Positions 7,890-14,576 of a DNA stretch of 20,753 nt are shown piece after piece (position 1 is the stretch's first letter; every line of letters starts with the position of its first letter). The DNA is from Bacilli bacterium. Lineage in GTDB: Bacteria > Bacillota_I > Bacilli_A > RFN20 > CAG-826. The stretch covers positions 1 through 20,753 of the forward strand of contig CAAFZT010000058.1 of the NCBI GenBank assembly GCA_900767605.1, given 5' to 3'. The notes beneath the pieces were generated by a model. The model was not told where the DNA came from and did not search any database. It was given only the letters and a program-made list of their open reading frames with translations. The translations under genes and the position numbers were made by a program.

Positions 7890-9137
7890 TTGTAGGGGAA
7901 TAAAGGTACGGGTCTTTCCCCGAGATTCATCGTAAACAAGAACGACTTCCTGCTCCTCGTCTTTTTTACCAAGGAGCATCTTGGCTAAGTCGTTATTCTC
8001 GTTATGGATCGATTCGCGGATGGGGGCGATGAGCCCACTAGCTTTTTCTAACAGGGCTTCCTTGTTTTTAGCAAAGATGCCAAAATCCTTCGCGCTTCCG
8101 ATGACCGTTTCGCCTTTGGATTTTAATTGTTCGAGTAACGTATCCCCTTCTTGTTTCAGTTTCAGGGCGTAGCTATTCTCCACATGGTGCTTCAATTCTT
8201 CATATAGTTCAGGCAAAGCGGAATCCGCGTAATTCTTCTTGTTTCTGGACGCGATTTCCACCATCTCGGATTGGACTTCCATCCTCTCGGCTTCCAAACA
8301 GATTTCAAGAGCAGGAGATAAAGACGTTAAACGTTCTTCGAATTGCTTCAGCCTCGTTTTTACCTGTACCCCGTGGATGTCTTCTTTTAAAAACGCATCC
8401 CTTTCGCGTTCAAAGCGGAGGCGGTATTCCTCAAAAACCGCCCCGCATTCATCGCGGATATGGCGGATTTCCTGGAGGTCCACTTCGTCTAATTCCTGAC
8501 GACCCGCAAGTTGACGTAATCGCTTACGGCTTCTCATCAATACCCCGGCCTTTTCATCATCATGAATTAATAATAGCTTCTCCGTATTCTCCGAGAATTT
8601 GCCTAACTGCTCATAAATCCGATGCAGGTAGTATTGGCCCGAAGCGATGGCCATCGCTTGGATGCCAACCCCCACGGCATTCATCGGATTGAACACGCTT
8701 AAAAAGGCAAAACTCGTGGCTTGGTTTACAACCATCTCGCCGTTTTGAATGATGTTGGACGTAACGTTCCCGCTTAGCAAATTGGTCAAGGTAGAGGGGT
8801 TCGTCACCGCGGAGAAGACGCCTTTAGGGGAGACGTTACGAAGGTCGGCAAGAGAATAGACTTTCTTGCTTACTTCCATAAAACTCTTCGTCATCGTCCC
8901 ATTGAGTTTTTCCCTTTTGATGGCTTTGACTTCTTGGTATTTGCCGTCTAACCGTAAAGGACGAGTGAAGGTTAATGAATTCCCTTGATCATCCTGAAGG
9001 AGGATTTCTTGAACTTTCTCCACTTCTAACGGTTTCTCCTCTTCCGCCGGTTTTCTTTTTTGTTTTCGAAAAAATAACGTAGCAAAGGTACCAGACCCAA
9101 TGGCTAAGACGATGAGAAGGATGATGAGGACGACCAT
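7869..9137 (-). CDS. Membrane-anchored, partly coiled-coil protein of unknown function
   Basis: I do not recognise a family for this 422-residue protein. Residues 1-22 form one hydrophobic helix followed by RKQKRKP, which suggests an N-terminal membrane anchor with the rest in the cytosol. Residues about 105-170 are less charged, with Gly, Ala and Ser (NPSTLTNLLSG, NPMNAVGVGIQAMAIASG). Residues about 175-390 are rich in Glu, Lys, Arg and Leu and look helical or coiled-coil. The topology resembles RmuC-like or ezrin-like anchored proteins, but I see no diagnostic motif. The gene converges on hypA with two bases between stop codons. A minus-strand TATAAT (9160-9155) would start transcription about 11 bases before the ATG, leaving a very short leader and a weak ribosome binding site (GGAAC). 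Confidence 0.8.
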   Translation of the reverse strand: MVVLIILLIVLAIGSGTFATLFFRKQKRKPAEEEKPLEVEKVQEILLQDDQGNSLTFTRPLRLDGKYQEVKAIKREKLNGTMTKSFMEVSKKVYSLADLRNVSPKGVFSAVTNPSTLTNLLSGNVTSNIIQNGEMVVNQATSFAFLSVFNPMNAVGVGIQAMAIASGQYYLHRIYEQLGKFSENTEKLLLIHDDEKAGVLMRSRKRLRQLAGRQELDEVDLQEIRHIRDECGAVFEEYRLRFERERDAFLKEDIHGVQVKTRLKQFEERLTSLSPALEICLEAERMEVQSEMVEIASRNKKNYADSALPELYEELKHHVENSYALKLKQEGDTLLEQLKSKGETVIGSAKDFGIFAKNKEALLEKASGLIAPIRESIHNENNDLAKMLLGKKDEEQEVVLVYDESRGKTRTFIPLQEKTEEE

Positions 9138-9154
9138 AGTTAGTTCCGCGACCC

Positions 9155-9160
9155 ATTATA
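9155..9160 (-). promoter_or_regulatory. Putative -10 box of the coiled-coil protein gene
   Basis: TATAAT on the minus strand lies 17 bases before the ATG at 9137. The -35 match is poor (GTTCTT at a spacing of 17). In the same intergenic region a GGGGC-AATA-GCCCC hairpin occurs near 9225-9240, with no assigned role. Confidence 0.45.
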
Positions 9161-9356
9161 GAGCAAATTCGTCGGGGAAGAACCTGTTCTGCCTCTAGTC
9201 GCCCTCTTTCCTCCTATCCATTCGCTAGGGGCAATAGCCCCGATAAGTCTTGACGTGTTTTTGTATTTTTAACGCTTTTAAAAGCCAACGCATAGGAAAG
9301 AAAGCCTCTTTAATGAATAAAAAGACACTTTTAAAGCAAAATGGGAAAAGAACGAT

Positions 9357-9370
9357 TGTAACCGCTTTCA
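9357..9370. promoter_or_regulatory. cre site (CcpA catabolite-repression element)
   Basis: TGTAACCGCTTTCA matches every position of the Bacillota cre consensus TGWAANCGNTNWCA. It lies 37 bases before the surface-protein ATG and next to a CATAAT (9372-9377) that could be the -10 box, a position typical of repression by CcpA-HPr. Regulation by CcpA is inferred; no ccpA gene is in view. Confidence 0.75.
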
Positions 9371-9406
9371 ACATAATAAAGTTACATAAAGAAAGGGGAT
9401 CGTCCC

Positions 9407-11809
9407 ATGATGAAAAAGAAATTTCTTTTTGGCGTCTCGTCCTTAATGGCTTTAGCCATGGTCGCGGGAGCCACCACTTCAATCGGTTCGATGCATGAAA
9501 CCGTCGGCGTTCATGCAGCCGCCGCCGAAACTAGCGACGCCATACCAGACAACTGGTCGTTTACGAAAGCGGCAGACGGCGATAGCGCCAAACACGTCTA
9601 CGACTTGGCCCATGGCCATTACGTAAAAATCGTTTCGACTTCTGCCAACTTATCGAATTTGCGGACCGTCACTCCGATTACCGGAGGCAAGACATATAAC
9701 GTCGGCTTCCGCGTGAAAACCACAGGATCAGCAAGGCTATATATCAACATTGTCGAATATAAGGGCAACGACGCAACGGTTGGCTCGGAAATTGGGGGTA
9801 TGAGCGATCAAACCGACTGGGTCCACAAGAGAACCCGTTTCTCTACTCGTAGCGACACCACCCAAATCGCCGTTGAACTCTTAGTCCGAGGCGAAGGTGA
9901 AGTTCATATCGCCACCTTGACGATCAATGAAGGCGTTGCCGAGGATGCCAATCTCACGAACATGAGATTCTTCACCGGCCCCGAAGACAACGCGACCACG
10001 GGAAAAGCGATTACCGACGCGAATTTGTCTCCAGATGGATTCTCGGGCAAAGCAGCCAAATTAACCGCAGACACGGGTCTATACATGCCCTGGAACGTGA
10101 AGAATCAATTCACAGGGCGATTCACCTTGCGCTTCCGTTACCGTTACGTTGATCAGAAAGCCGCATCCGGCAAATCGGGCGGATTAAAACTAATGACCCG
10201 TTTGGATACCATCGATGCCGCAGGGAACCGCGCATACTATGGAACAGCGCCTAAGGCCGGGTGGCCCAATTATGGTAGATGGGAAACCTACGAATATCAA
10301 ATCGTTGCGAAGCCCGGCGTTGCCGAACCCGTATACGTCACCTTGCATGCCTCCCTTCAAGACGCGTCTAAGGAATCCGCGGACTACTACCTCATTGATG
10401 ACGTGGAAGTCCTAAGCGAAAAAGGCGAATGCGTCATGAGCGGTGGAACCTTTGATAATGCGACCACCGATAAAGGCGACGCGTTATTGGGCTTCTTCGA
10501 TGGCGGAGAAAGCATCAACGACAGTTGGATTGGCGCCAACTTCGTCGCATTGCCCAAAGAAAACTATATCTATGATGGATTCAACGGAACCCGCGCGGTC
10601 CATTTGAATAAGAATCAAAGCATAGGATTAAGCTTCCCCGTATTGCCTCGAACCGAAACGTTTACGTTATCGGTAAAATATCGGAAAACGGAAAGCACAC
10701 ACCTTTTTGCTCGAATTGATTGTTTTGATCAATCGCTTGCGCTCGATAAGCAATGCCTCACGTATGCGCCATTAGCGACCAACGAACTCAATAAATGGGC
10801 GGACTCCAGCTTTACGTTCCACACGGTGCGTTCGGATGGCGGTGATGCGCGCGATACCAGCTATATCGTCTTTTCCGCGGGCAATGGGGCTATCGACCTC
10901 GATTCCGTGTCGTTAAAAGATAGCACAGGTCTAGAATACATCGCCCAAGGGAATTTCAACGTTCCTAATGGTGGCGGAGCCCAAATGATCAACAATGCCG
11001 CAACCTATCTCCAAGACGATGGAACGGTCGTTTATACCGCTAGACGCAAAATCAGCAATAAATCCACCTATACCGCAGAATCCTACATCGGAATCGATGA
11101 GATCGCCTTGGGTATCGAAGATAAAAAGGAATACACGTTAGGATTTGAATACGTGGGAGGCGCCAATGGAGACTGCGCATCGGTCAGCGATGCTGACAAA
11201 TGGCTTCAAGGCAACCAAAAAGCCGTCACCACGTGGACGCCGCAATCCGTGAAATTCACCGGAAACATCAATGGACAGCTCCGCATCTACGCGGTCAACG
11301 GTTGGAGCCCAGACGCGACCTATGCCGGGGCCTATCGCGCCGCCTATATCCGTAACATCTCGATTAGAGATTCCAGCAAGAATGAATTGTTCACCCCATA
11401 TGCTAATGGCAAATCCGTCTTGCCGCAGGGTGCCTTCTTCGTGAACGGCAAGAACATCAATATCGATGCCTTGCTCGATACTTATTTCTGGCCAAGAGCC
11501 AATAAGGACTATACGAGTGTTGCTGAAGCAGATCGCCAAAAGTCTTGCCAGGACAATTACAAGGAAGTCATGAGCAAGCTTGGCTACCTCTCCGAAGAAG
11601 ATCGCGCTTATTTCAATACGGCCGAGGAATATGCGAACGTTCGTGTAATCCTTGAATATTGGAGAGCAGCGAGCGCTTCTTCTAGCGTAGGCACTATCCT
11701 AAAAGTGGATAATAACTCGACTACCATTTGGGTTGTTGCTGCGATTGGCTTTGCCACCATCGCCGCCAGCACAGTTCTCCTTCTCCGTCACAAGAAGAAA
11801 CAAAACTAA
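9407..11809 (+). CDS. Secreted, membrane-anchored surface protein with CBM-like modules
   Basis: The product is an 800-residue extracellular protein. Residues 1 to about 40 are a signal peptide (MMKKK, hydrophobic core, AAAA near the likely cleavage site). Four beta-sandwich-like stretches follow at about 45-176, 185-337, 345-507 and 510-656. Each ends in a strand like the ligand-facing end of CBM4/9-type modules (ATLTINEG, LIDDVEVLSE, DLDSVSLKDS, IRNISIRDS). Residues about 665-765 are helical. A transmembrane helix (774-793) and RHKKKQN tail anchor it to the membrane, and no LPXTG precedes the helix. AAAGGGG lies nine bases before the ATG. I see no catalytic domain, so binding of polysaccharide or host glycan is inferred, supported by the upstream cre site. 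An IS element inserted directly after the stop codon has separated the gene from its probable terminator. Confidence 0.82.
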   Translation: MMKKKFLFGVSSLMALAMVAGATTSIGSMHETVGVHAAAAETSDAIPDNWSFTKAADGDSAKHVYDLAHGHYVKIVSTSANLSNLRTVTPITGGKTYNVGFRVKTTGSARLYINIVEYKGNDATVGSEIGGMSDQTDWVHKRTRFSTRSDTTQIAVELLVRGEGEVHIATLTINEGVAEDANLTNMRFFTGPEDNATTGKAITDANLSPDGFSGKAAKLTADTGLYMPWNVKNQFTGRFTLRFRYRYVDQKAASGKSGGLKLMTRLDTIDAAGNRAYYGTAPKAGWPNYGRWETYEYQIVAKPGVAEPVYVTLHASLQDASKESADYYLIDDVEVLSEKGECVMSGGTFDNATTDKGDALLGFFDGGESINDSWIGANFVALPKENYIYDGFNGTRAVHLNKNQSIGLSFPVLPRTETFTLSVKYRKTESTHLFARIDCFDQSLALDKQCLTYAPLATNELNKWADSSFTFHTVRSDGGDARDTSYIVFSAGNGAIDLDSVSLKDSTGLEYIAQGNFNVPNGGGAQMINNAATYLQDDGTVVYTARRKISNKSTYTAESYIGIDEIALGIEDKKEYTLGFEYVGGANGDCASVSDADKWLQGNQKAVTTWTPQSVKFTGNINGQLRIYAVNGWSPDATYAGAYRAAYIRNISIRDSSKNELFTPYANGKSVLPQGAFFVNGKNINIDALLDTYFWPRANKDYTSVAEADRQKSCQDNYKEVMSKLGYLSEEDRAYFNTAEEYANVRVILEYWRAASASSSVGTILKVDNNSTTIWVVAAIGFATIAASTVLLLRHKKKQN

Positions 11810-11810
11810 G
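11803..11810. repeat. Left 8-bp target-site duplication of the IS element
   Basis: AAACTAAG is identical to 13207-13214 on the other side of the element. It contains the TAA stop codon of the surface-protein gene. Confidence 0.9.
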
Positions 11811-11839
11811 GAGACTTGCAAGAAAGTTTGTGTTTTTGA
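11811..11839 (+). repeat. Left terminal inverted repeat of the IS
   Basis: It begins GAGACTTGCAAG and ends TGTGTTTTTGA. It pairs with 13179-13206 at about 22 of 28 positions when one base is gapped. Confidence 0.85.
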
Positions 11840-11860
11840 TTCCGCGCCCACATTTGGCCT

Positions 11861-13066
11861 CTACAATATGTCGAAGCCCAATGTAGCCCTTTCCTCTTCC
11901 GTCAATTCCTGAATGTATTTCTCCTTTTTCTTTTTGCATGTGTTGTTGTAATCGGCGATGCAGCTGGTGAGGACGATCATCTGATTCGCCTCGCTGTTGA
12001 ACAGAATCCTATGGTTCGAGTATCGCTGCAGATCCGAGTTGAACGACTCTATCGCGTTGCTCGTCCGTATCGACTGCCACATCGCCTTCGGAAAACCCAG
12101 ATACGTGAACAGCCCCTGCGTCTCCATGACCTTTTTGATCAAATGGGGATACGTGATTCCCCATTTCTCGGTGAATTCGTCGAACTTCGCCTTGGTTCCG
12201 GCCTCCGTTTCCTGGGCGTAGACCTCGCGGAAATCGCCACAGATTCCGGTTCGGTCTTTGACCCTTACGGCTTGCGCGATGTTTCTTTGCACATGGACGA
12301 GGCATCTTTGATGAACGGCGTTTGGAAAGGCGGCGGCGATTGCTTCCGGCATCCCTTGGAGACCGTCCGTGACGAAGATCTTAGGGTCTCCGACGCCCCT
12401 TTCCTTAAGCTCAAAAAGGAAGTCTTTCCAGGAATGCGCGCCCTCGTTCGGGACGGTGACGAAATCCAGTATCTCCTTATGACCGGAAGCGGTGACCCCC
12501 ATGACGACCTCGACGCATTCGTCGGTGACGCACCCGCCTATCCTCGCGTATTTCCGCTTAAGCGGAACGTAGGTGCCGTCCATGAAGATGACCACGCATT
12601 CAGGAAGCCTGCGCTTTTTGAATTCGAGCGCGGCGGAAAGTATCTTCCTGACGGTTCTTCCTATGGTCTCGCGGGACATCGACAGGCCGATCGTCTTGTC
12701 GAGGTAATCGACTATCTCGTTCTGGGACATGCCCTTGAGGTAAAGCGATTGGACGACGAATTCGACGTCTTCGCAGGTTTGCTTGTACGGTTTGATGATC
12801 TTGGTCTCGAAGTAATTGAGCCTGTCCCTCGGGACCTTCACCTCGATCGAGCCGAACTTCGTCTTCAGATGGCGCTTGTAATAGCCGTTCCTGACGTCGA
12901 GGGTCTCATCCCTGAGCGCGTCGGTCAGGAAATCCTCGATCTCGCCGTCCAGGAGGTCGTTTACCGCCTCCTCGATCTTCTCCTTGACGAAGTCGTCCAG
13001 AGTCGAGATGAGCATATTGCCCAAATCCTCGGGCCTCTTCTCCTTGATTAATGATAAAATAGACAT
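11861..13066 (-). CDS. IS256-family transposase
   Basis: The 401-residue product is a DDE transposase of the IS256/MULE type that cuts and joins the element's ends. Likely catalytic residues are D163 in FMDGTYVPLK, D234 in FVTDGLQGMPEA and E340 in RTSNAIESFNSDLQR. The HQRCLVHVQRN motif (252-262), usual for IS256, lies between the second and third. Length matches the family (about 390-410) and there is no frameshift. The start has AAAGGA about ten bases upstream, and a minus-strand TATAAT (13106-13101) could be the -10 box. The codons are visibly richer in G and C at third positions than in neighbouring genes, suggesting arrival from a higher-GC host. Confidence 0.96.
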   Translation of the reverse strand: MSILSLIKEKRPEDLGNMLISTLDDFVKEKIEEAVNDLLDGEIEDFLTDALRDETLDVRNGYYKRHLKTKFGSIEVKVPRDRLNYFETKIIKPYKQTCEDVEFVVQSLYLKGMSQNEIVDYLDKTIGLSMSRETIGRTVRKILSAALEFKKRRLPECVVIFMDGTYVPLKRKYARIGGCVTDECVEVVMGVTASGHKEILDFVTVPNEGAHSWKDFLFELKERGVGDPKIFVTDGLQGMPEAIAAAFPNAVHQRCLVHVQRNIAQAVRVKDRTGICGDFREVYAQETEAGTKAKFDEFTEKWGITYPHLIKKVMETQGLFTYLGFPKAMWQSIRTSNAIESFNSDLQRYSNHRILFNSEANQMIVLTSCIADYNNTCKKKKEKYIQELTEEERATLGFDIL

Positions 13067-13100
13067 GCCACGTTTTCCTTTCGTTGTTTGTAGCAGAATG

Positions 13101-13106
13101 ATTATA
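13101..13106 (-). promoter_or_regulatory. Putative -10 box of the transposase gene
   Basis: TATAAT on the minus strand lies 35 bases before the transposase ATG. I find no convincing -35. The GGCCCCTAGGGGCC palindrome lies upstream. Confidence 0.45.
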
Positions 13107-13178
13107 AGGGGACGCGGCTTTTTTGCGCCATAGGAGGCGCCGGCCCCTAGGGGCCCATTGATGTCCTGCTGATTTTTC

Positions 13179-13206
13179 TCAAAAACACATACTTAGTGTA
13201 ACTCTC
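13179..13206 (-). repeat. Right terminal inverted repeat of the IS
   Basis: Read on the minus strand it starts GAGAGTTACACT and ends TGTGTTTTTGA, matching the left end at 11811-11839. Confidence 0.85.
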
Positions 13207-13214
13207 AAACTAAG
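13207..13214. repeat. Right 8-bp target-site duplication of the IS element
   Basis: AAACTAAG is the second copy of the sequence at 11803-11810. Confidence 0.9.
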
Positions 13215-13227
13215 TCCCCTCGAAAGG

Positions 13228-13262
13228 AAAAGGCGCGGAGCTGTTTCACTCCGCGCTTTTCT
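13228..13262. terminator. Bidirectional Rho-independent terminator
   Basis: GCGCGGAG (13233-13240) and CTCCGCGC (13249-13256) form an 8-bp GC-rich stem with A and T runs on both sides. It ends the minus-strand SIMPL gene transcript. If the IS is removed it lies about 20 bases after the surface-protein stop codon, so it was probably that gene's terminator too. Confidence 0.88.
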
Positions 13263-13276
13263 TATTGGTATTTGGC

Positions 13277-13909
13277 TTACTTGATTTCCCAGCTGATATC
13301 AACGACTTCGTTAATTTCTTCGGGTTCGGGACGAAGGTCGAGGGTTTGCTCCTCTGCTCCGCTATAACGGGCCGCGCACAAAACGATGTCATGAGCACGG
13401 TATTCCAAAGAATGGATTTCGCCTAATTCCACCCCAGATGCCTTCGCAAGGAAAGCGGCTTTTTCTTTGGCCTTGTTAATGGCTAATTCCAAAACCTTGT
13501 TCTTCTTCTCTTCGATATTGGTTAGCCCATAATCCAAACGGATGGAGGCTTCTAAAGGCTTTACCGCCTCGATTAAGGCGCTTAAGGCTTTCGTATCGAA
13601 GTCCATGTCCACTTGGACGTCCATGTGGCCCATAAAGCCTTTTTGGATGGAACGATATTGGTTATCTTCTTTTTCGATTTCATAACGGGCTTCCACTCCA
13701 AAATCCGCGGTATGGATTTGTTCCACAGGAATTCCATGTTGATCGAGCAGTTCCATGGCTTTGTGATTTTGAATCATCGCGTTTTGAAGGGCGATGTCAT
13801 AACTATCGTTAAAAACTTGCATGTTTAAATGCAAACGAACAGTTTCAACGGGGAACGTCAAAGTGGCTTCCTGGTTGATGGAGATGAGTCGACGATTGGT
13901 TTCATTCAT
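13277..13909 (-). CDS. SIMPL domain (DUF541) protein
   Basis: The 210-residue product matches the SIMPL/DUF541 pattern: an N-terminal strand-rich part (ISINQEATLTFPVETVRLHLNMQV), a middle with paired strands and helices, and the typical helix KNKVLELAINKAKEKAAFLAKASGVELGEI. The family is widespread and its biochemical role is poorly known. Many members are exported, but this one has no signal peptide and appears cytosolic. The start at 13909 (MNETNRRL) is preferred because GAGG lies about eleven bases upstream. An upstream in-frame ATG at 13999 would add 30 residues that look non-coding. A TATAAA (13937-13932) may be its -10 box. The gene ends at a strong terminator. Confidence 0.85.
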   Translation of the reverse strand: MNETNRRLISINQEATLTFPVETVRLHLNMQVFNDSYDIALQNAMIQNHKAMELLDQHGIPVEQIHTADFGVEARYEIEKEDNQYRSIQKGFMGHMDVQVDMDFDTKALSALIEAVKPLEASIRLDYGLTNIEEKKNKVLELAINKAKEKAAFLAKASGVELGEIHSLEYRAHDIVLCAARYSGAEEQTLDLRPEPEEINEVVDISWEIK

Positions 13910-13996
13910 TTTATTGTTACCTCTATCTATTTTTATAGTCGCGTTTTGGTCAAATGGGAAGGGGTATTGTCCCATCCCTATACAACCCATTTTTTC

Positions 13997-14013
13997 CATT
14001 CGTGTGTTTTAGT
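13997..14013 (+). repeat. Left arm of a 17-bp perfect inverted repeat
   Basis: CATTCGTGTGTTTTAGT is the exact reverse complement of 14069-14085. The arms enclose 55 bp of AT-rich sequence upstream of the SIMPL gene. It may be an operator pair, the ends of a very small element, or an RNA stem. Confidence 0.8.
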
Positions 14014-14068
14014 TTGATTTTTTCAAATTTTACCCCGTATTTTTACACGAATATTTTGGGGTTTTAAC

Positions 14069-14085
14069 ACTAAAACACACGAATG
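14069..14085 (-). repeat. Right arm of the 17-bp inverted repeat
   Basis: ACTAAAACACACGAATG pairs fully with 13997-14013. The inner ACACGAAT at 14045-14052 repeats part of the arm. Confidence 0.8.
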
Positions 14086-14163
14086 CTGTTGATGGTAGGG
14101 AAATTCGACCCCCCGTCCCGCCTCTTTTTGGATTTGGAGGATCTGACAAATACGATTGAACAT
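14086..14163. other. Intergenic sequence without recognised features
   Basis: The stretch between the inverted repeat and the array-side terminator shows no ORF with a ribosome binding site and no repeat. In particular there is no match to a CRISPR anti-repeat on either strand. Confidence 0.4.
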
Positions 14164-14199
14164 AAAAGTGATTGTATCATTTGAGACAGTCACTTTTTA
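14164..14199. terminator. Terminator downstream of the CRISPR array
   Basis: AAAAGTGATTGT and ACAGTCACTTTT form a 12-bp stem with one G-T pair and a short loop, with A and T runs at both ends. It lies about 100 bases beyond the last repeat in the transcription direction of the array and would end the pre-crRNA on the minus strand. Confidence 0.7.
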
Positions 14200-14296
14200 A
14201 ACGTAGAAAAAGGGCAAAGGTCTTATATCCATTAATGGCTCTTTCGTCTTCTCTTGTAGAAGGCGAATAAGCCAAGGAGCCAAATGCCAAGGGAGC
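14200..14296. other. Array trailer region
   Basis: This is about 100 bases between the trailer-end repeat and the terminator. It contains short GCCAA-containing repetitions near 14270-14292 but no further CRISPR repeat, complete or degenerate. Confidence 0.4.
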
Positions 14297-14530
14297 GTTT
14301 TCGAGCTATTTAAGACAACACTGCTCTCAAACCGGTTCTCGGTGAAACCAGCACCGATTTCAGTTTTCGAGCTATTTAAGACAACACTGCTCTCAAACCC
14401 TCCTCAAGCTGGTCGAAGTCGATATCATGTTTTCGAGCTATTTAAGACAACACTGCTCTCAAACTTCGTATGTGTATTACCTATCCGCGCATGGGTTTTC
14501 GAGCTATTTAAGACAACACTGCTCTCAAAC
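14297..14530 (-). CRISPR. Type II-A CRISPR array, 4 repeats and 3 spacers
   Basis: Four identical 36-bp repeats lie at 14297-14332, 14363-14398, 14429-14464 and 14495-14530, separated by three different 30-bp spacers. In the transcribed (minus) direction the repeat starts GTTTGAGAGCAGTGTTGTC and ends CTCGAAAAC, the same layout as streptococcal type II-A repeats (GTTTTAGAGC...AAAAC). The leader is at the 14531 side, next to csn2, so the spacer at 14465-14494 is the newest. No repeat has decayed. The short array suggests low adaptation activity or repeated spacer loss. Confidence 0.98.
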
Positions 14531-14576
14531 CTCAAATTTTTGGGGCTTTAAGCGGTTGTCTACAGGAATTATATCA
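14531..14576 (-). promoter_or_regulatory. CRISPR leader with pre-crRNA promoter and adaptation anchor
   Basis: Only 43 bases separate the csn2 stop from the first repeat. On the minus strand an extended -10, TGATATAAT (14576-14568), overlaps the csn2 TGA stop codon. No good -35 is seen, which fits an extended -10 promoter. The leader ends in ATTTGAG (14537-14531), directly touching the repeat; this is the leader-anchoring sequence that guides Cas1-Cas2 integration in streptococcal type II-A systems. Confidence 0.8.

Larger units (their letters stand above)
11811..13206 (-). mobile_element. Complete IS256-family insertion sequence, 1396 bp
   Basis: The element is bounded by imperfect terminal inverted repeats at 11811-11839 and 13179-13206. 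Read inward, both start GAGA and end TGTGTTTTTGA. It is flanked by an 8-bp duplication, AAACTAAG, as expected for IS256-type transposition. It carries one intact transposase gene on the minus strand. The palindrome GGCCCCTAGGGGCC (13142-13155) lies between the right end and the transposase promoter and could shield the transposase from outside transcription. Intact ORF, ends and duplication indicate a recent insertion. Confidence 0.95.

Noticed and set aside
12011..13051. Long plus-strand open frame (346 codons) opposite the transposase
   Set aside because: It lies antisense to a clear IS256 transposase with an intact DDE triad, and its translation shows no recognisable motif. It is a by-product of the GC-rich third positions of the real gene.
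13910..13999. Upstream ATG adding 30 residues to the SIMPL protein
   Set aside because: The extension shows no conserved features and runs through the likely promoter. MNETNRRL at 13909 has a ribosome binding site.
14164..14199. Possible tracrRNA anti-repeat (TTTGAGACAGT resembles the repeat start TTTGAGAGCAGT)
   Set aside because: Only about 12 bases could pair with the crRNA repeat, the rest does not match, and a perfectly placed terminator hairpin explains the sequence better.
14333..14494. Self-targeting spacers
   Set aside because: I looked for the three spacers in the rest of the window by eye and found no match on either strand.
14342..14551. Small plus-strand ORF with the repeated peptide VFELFKTTLLSN
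   Set aside because: This is the CRISPR array translated in one frame. The 36-bp repeats and 30-bp spacers add up to 66, a multiple of three, so the frame stays open.
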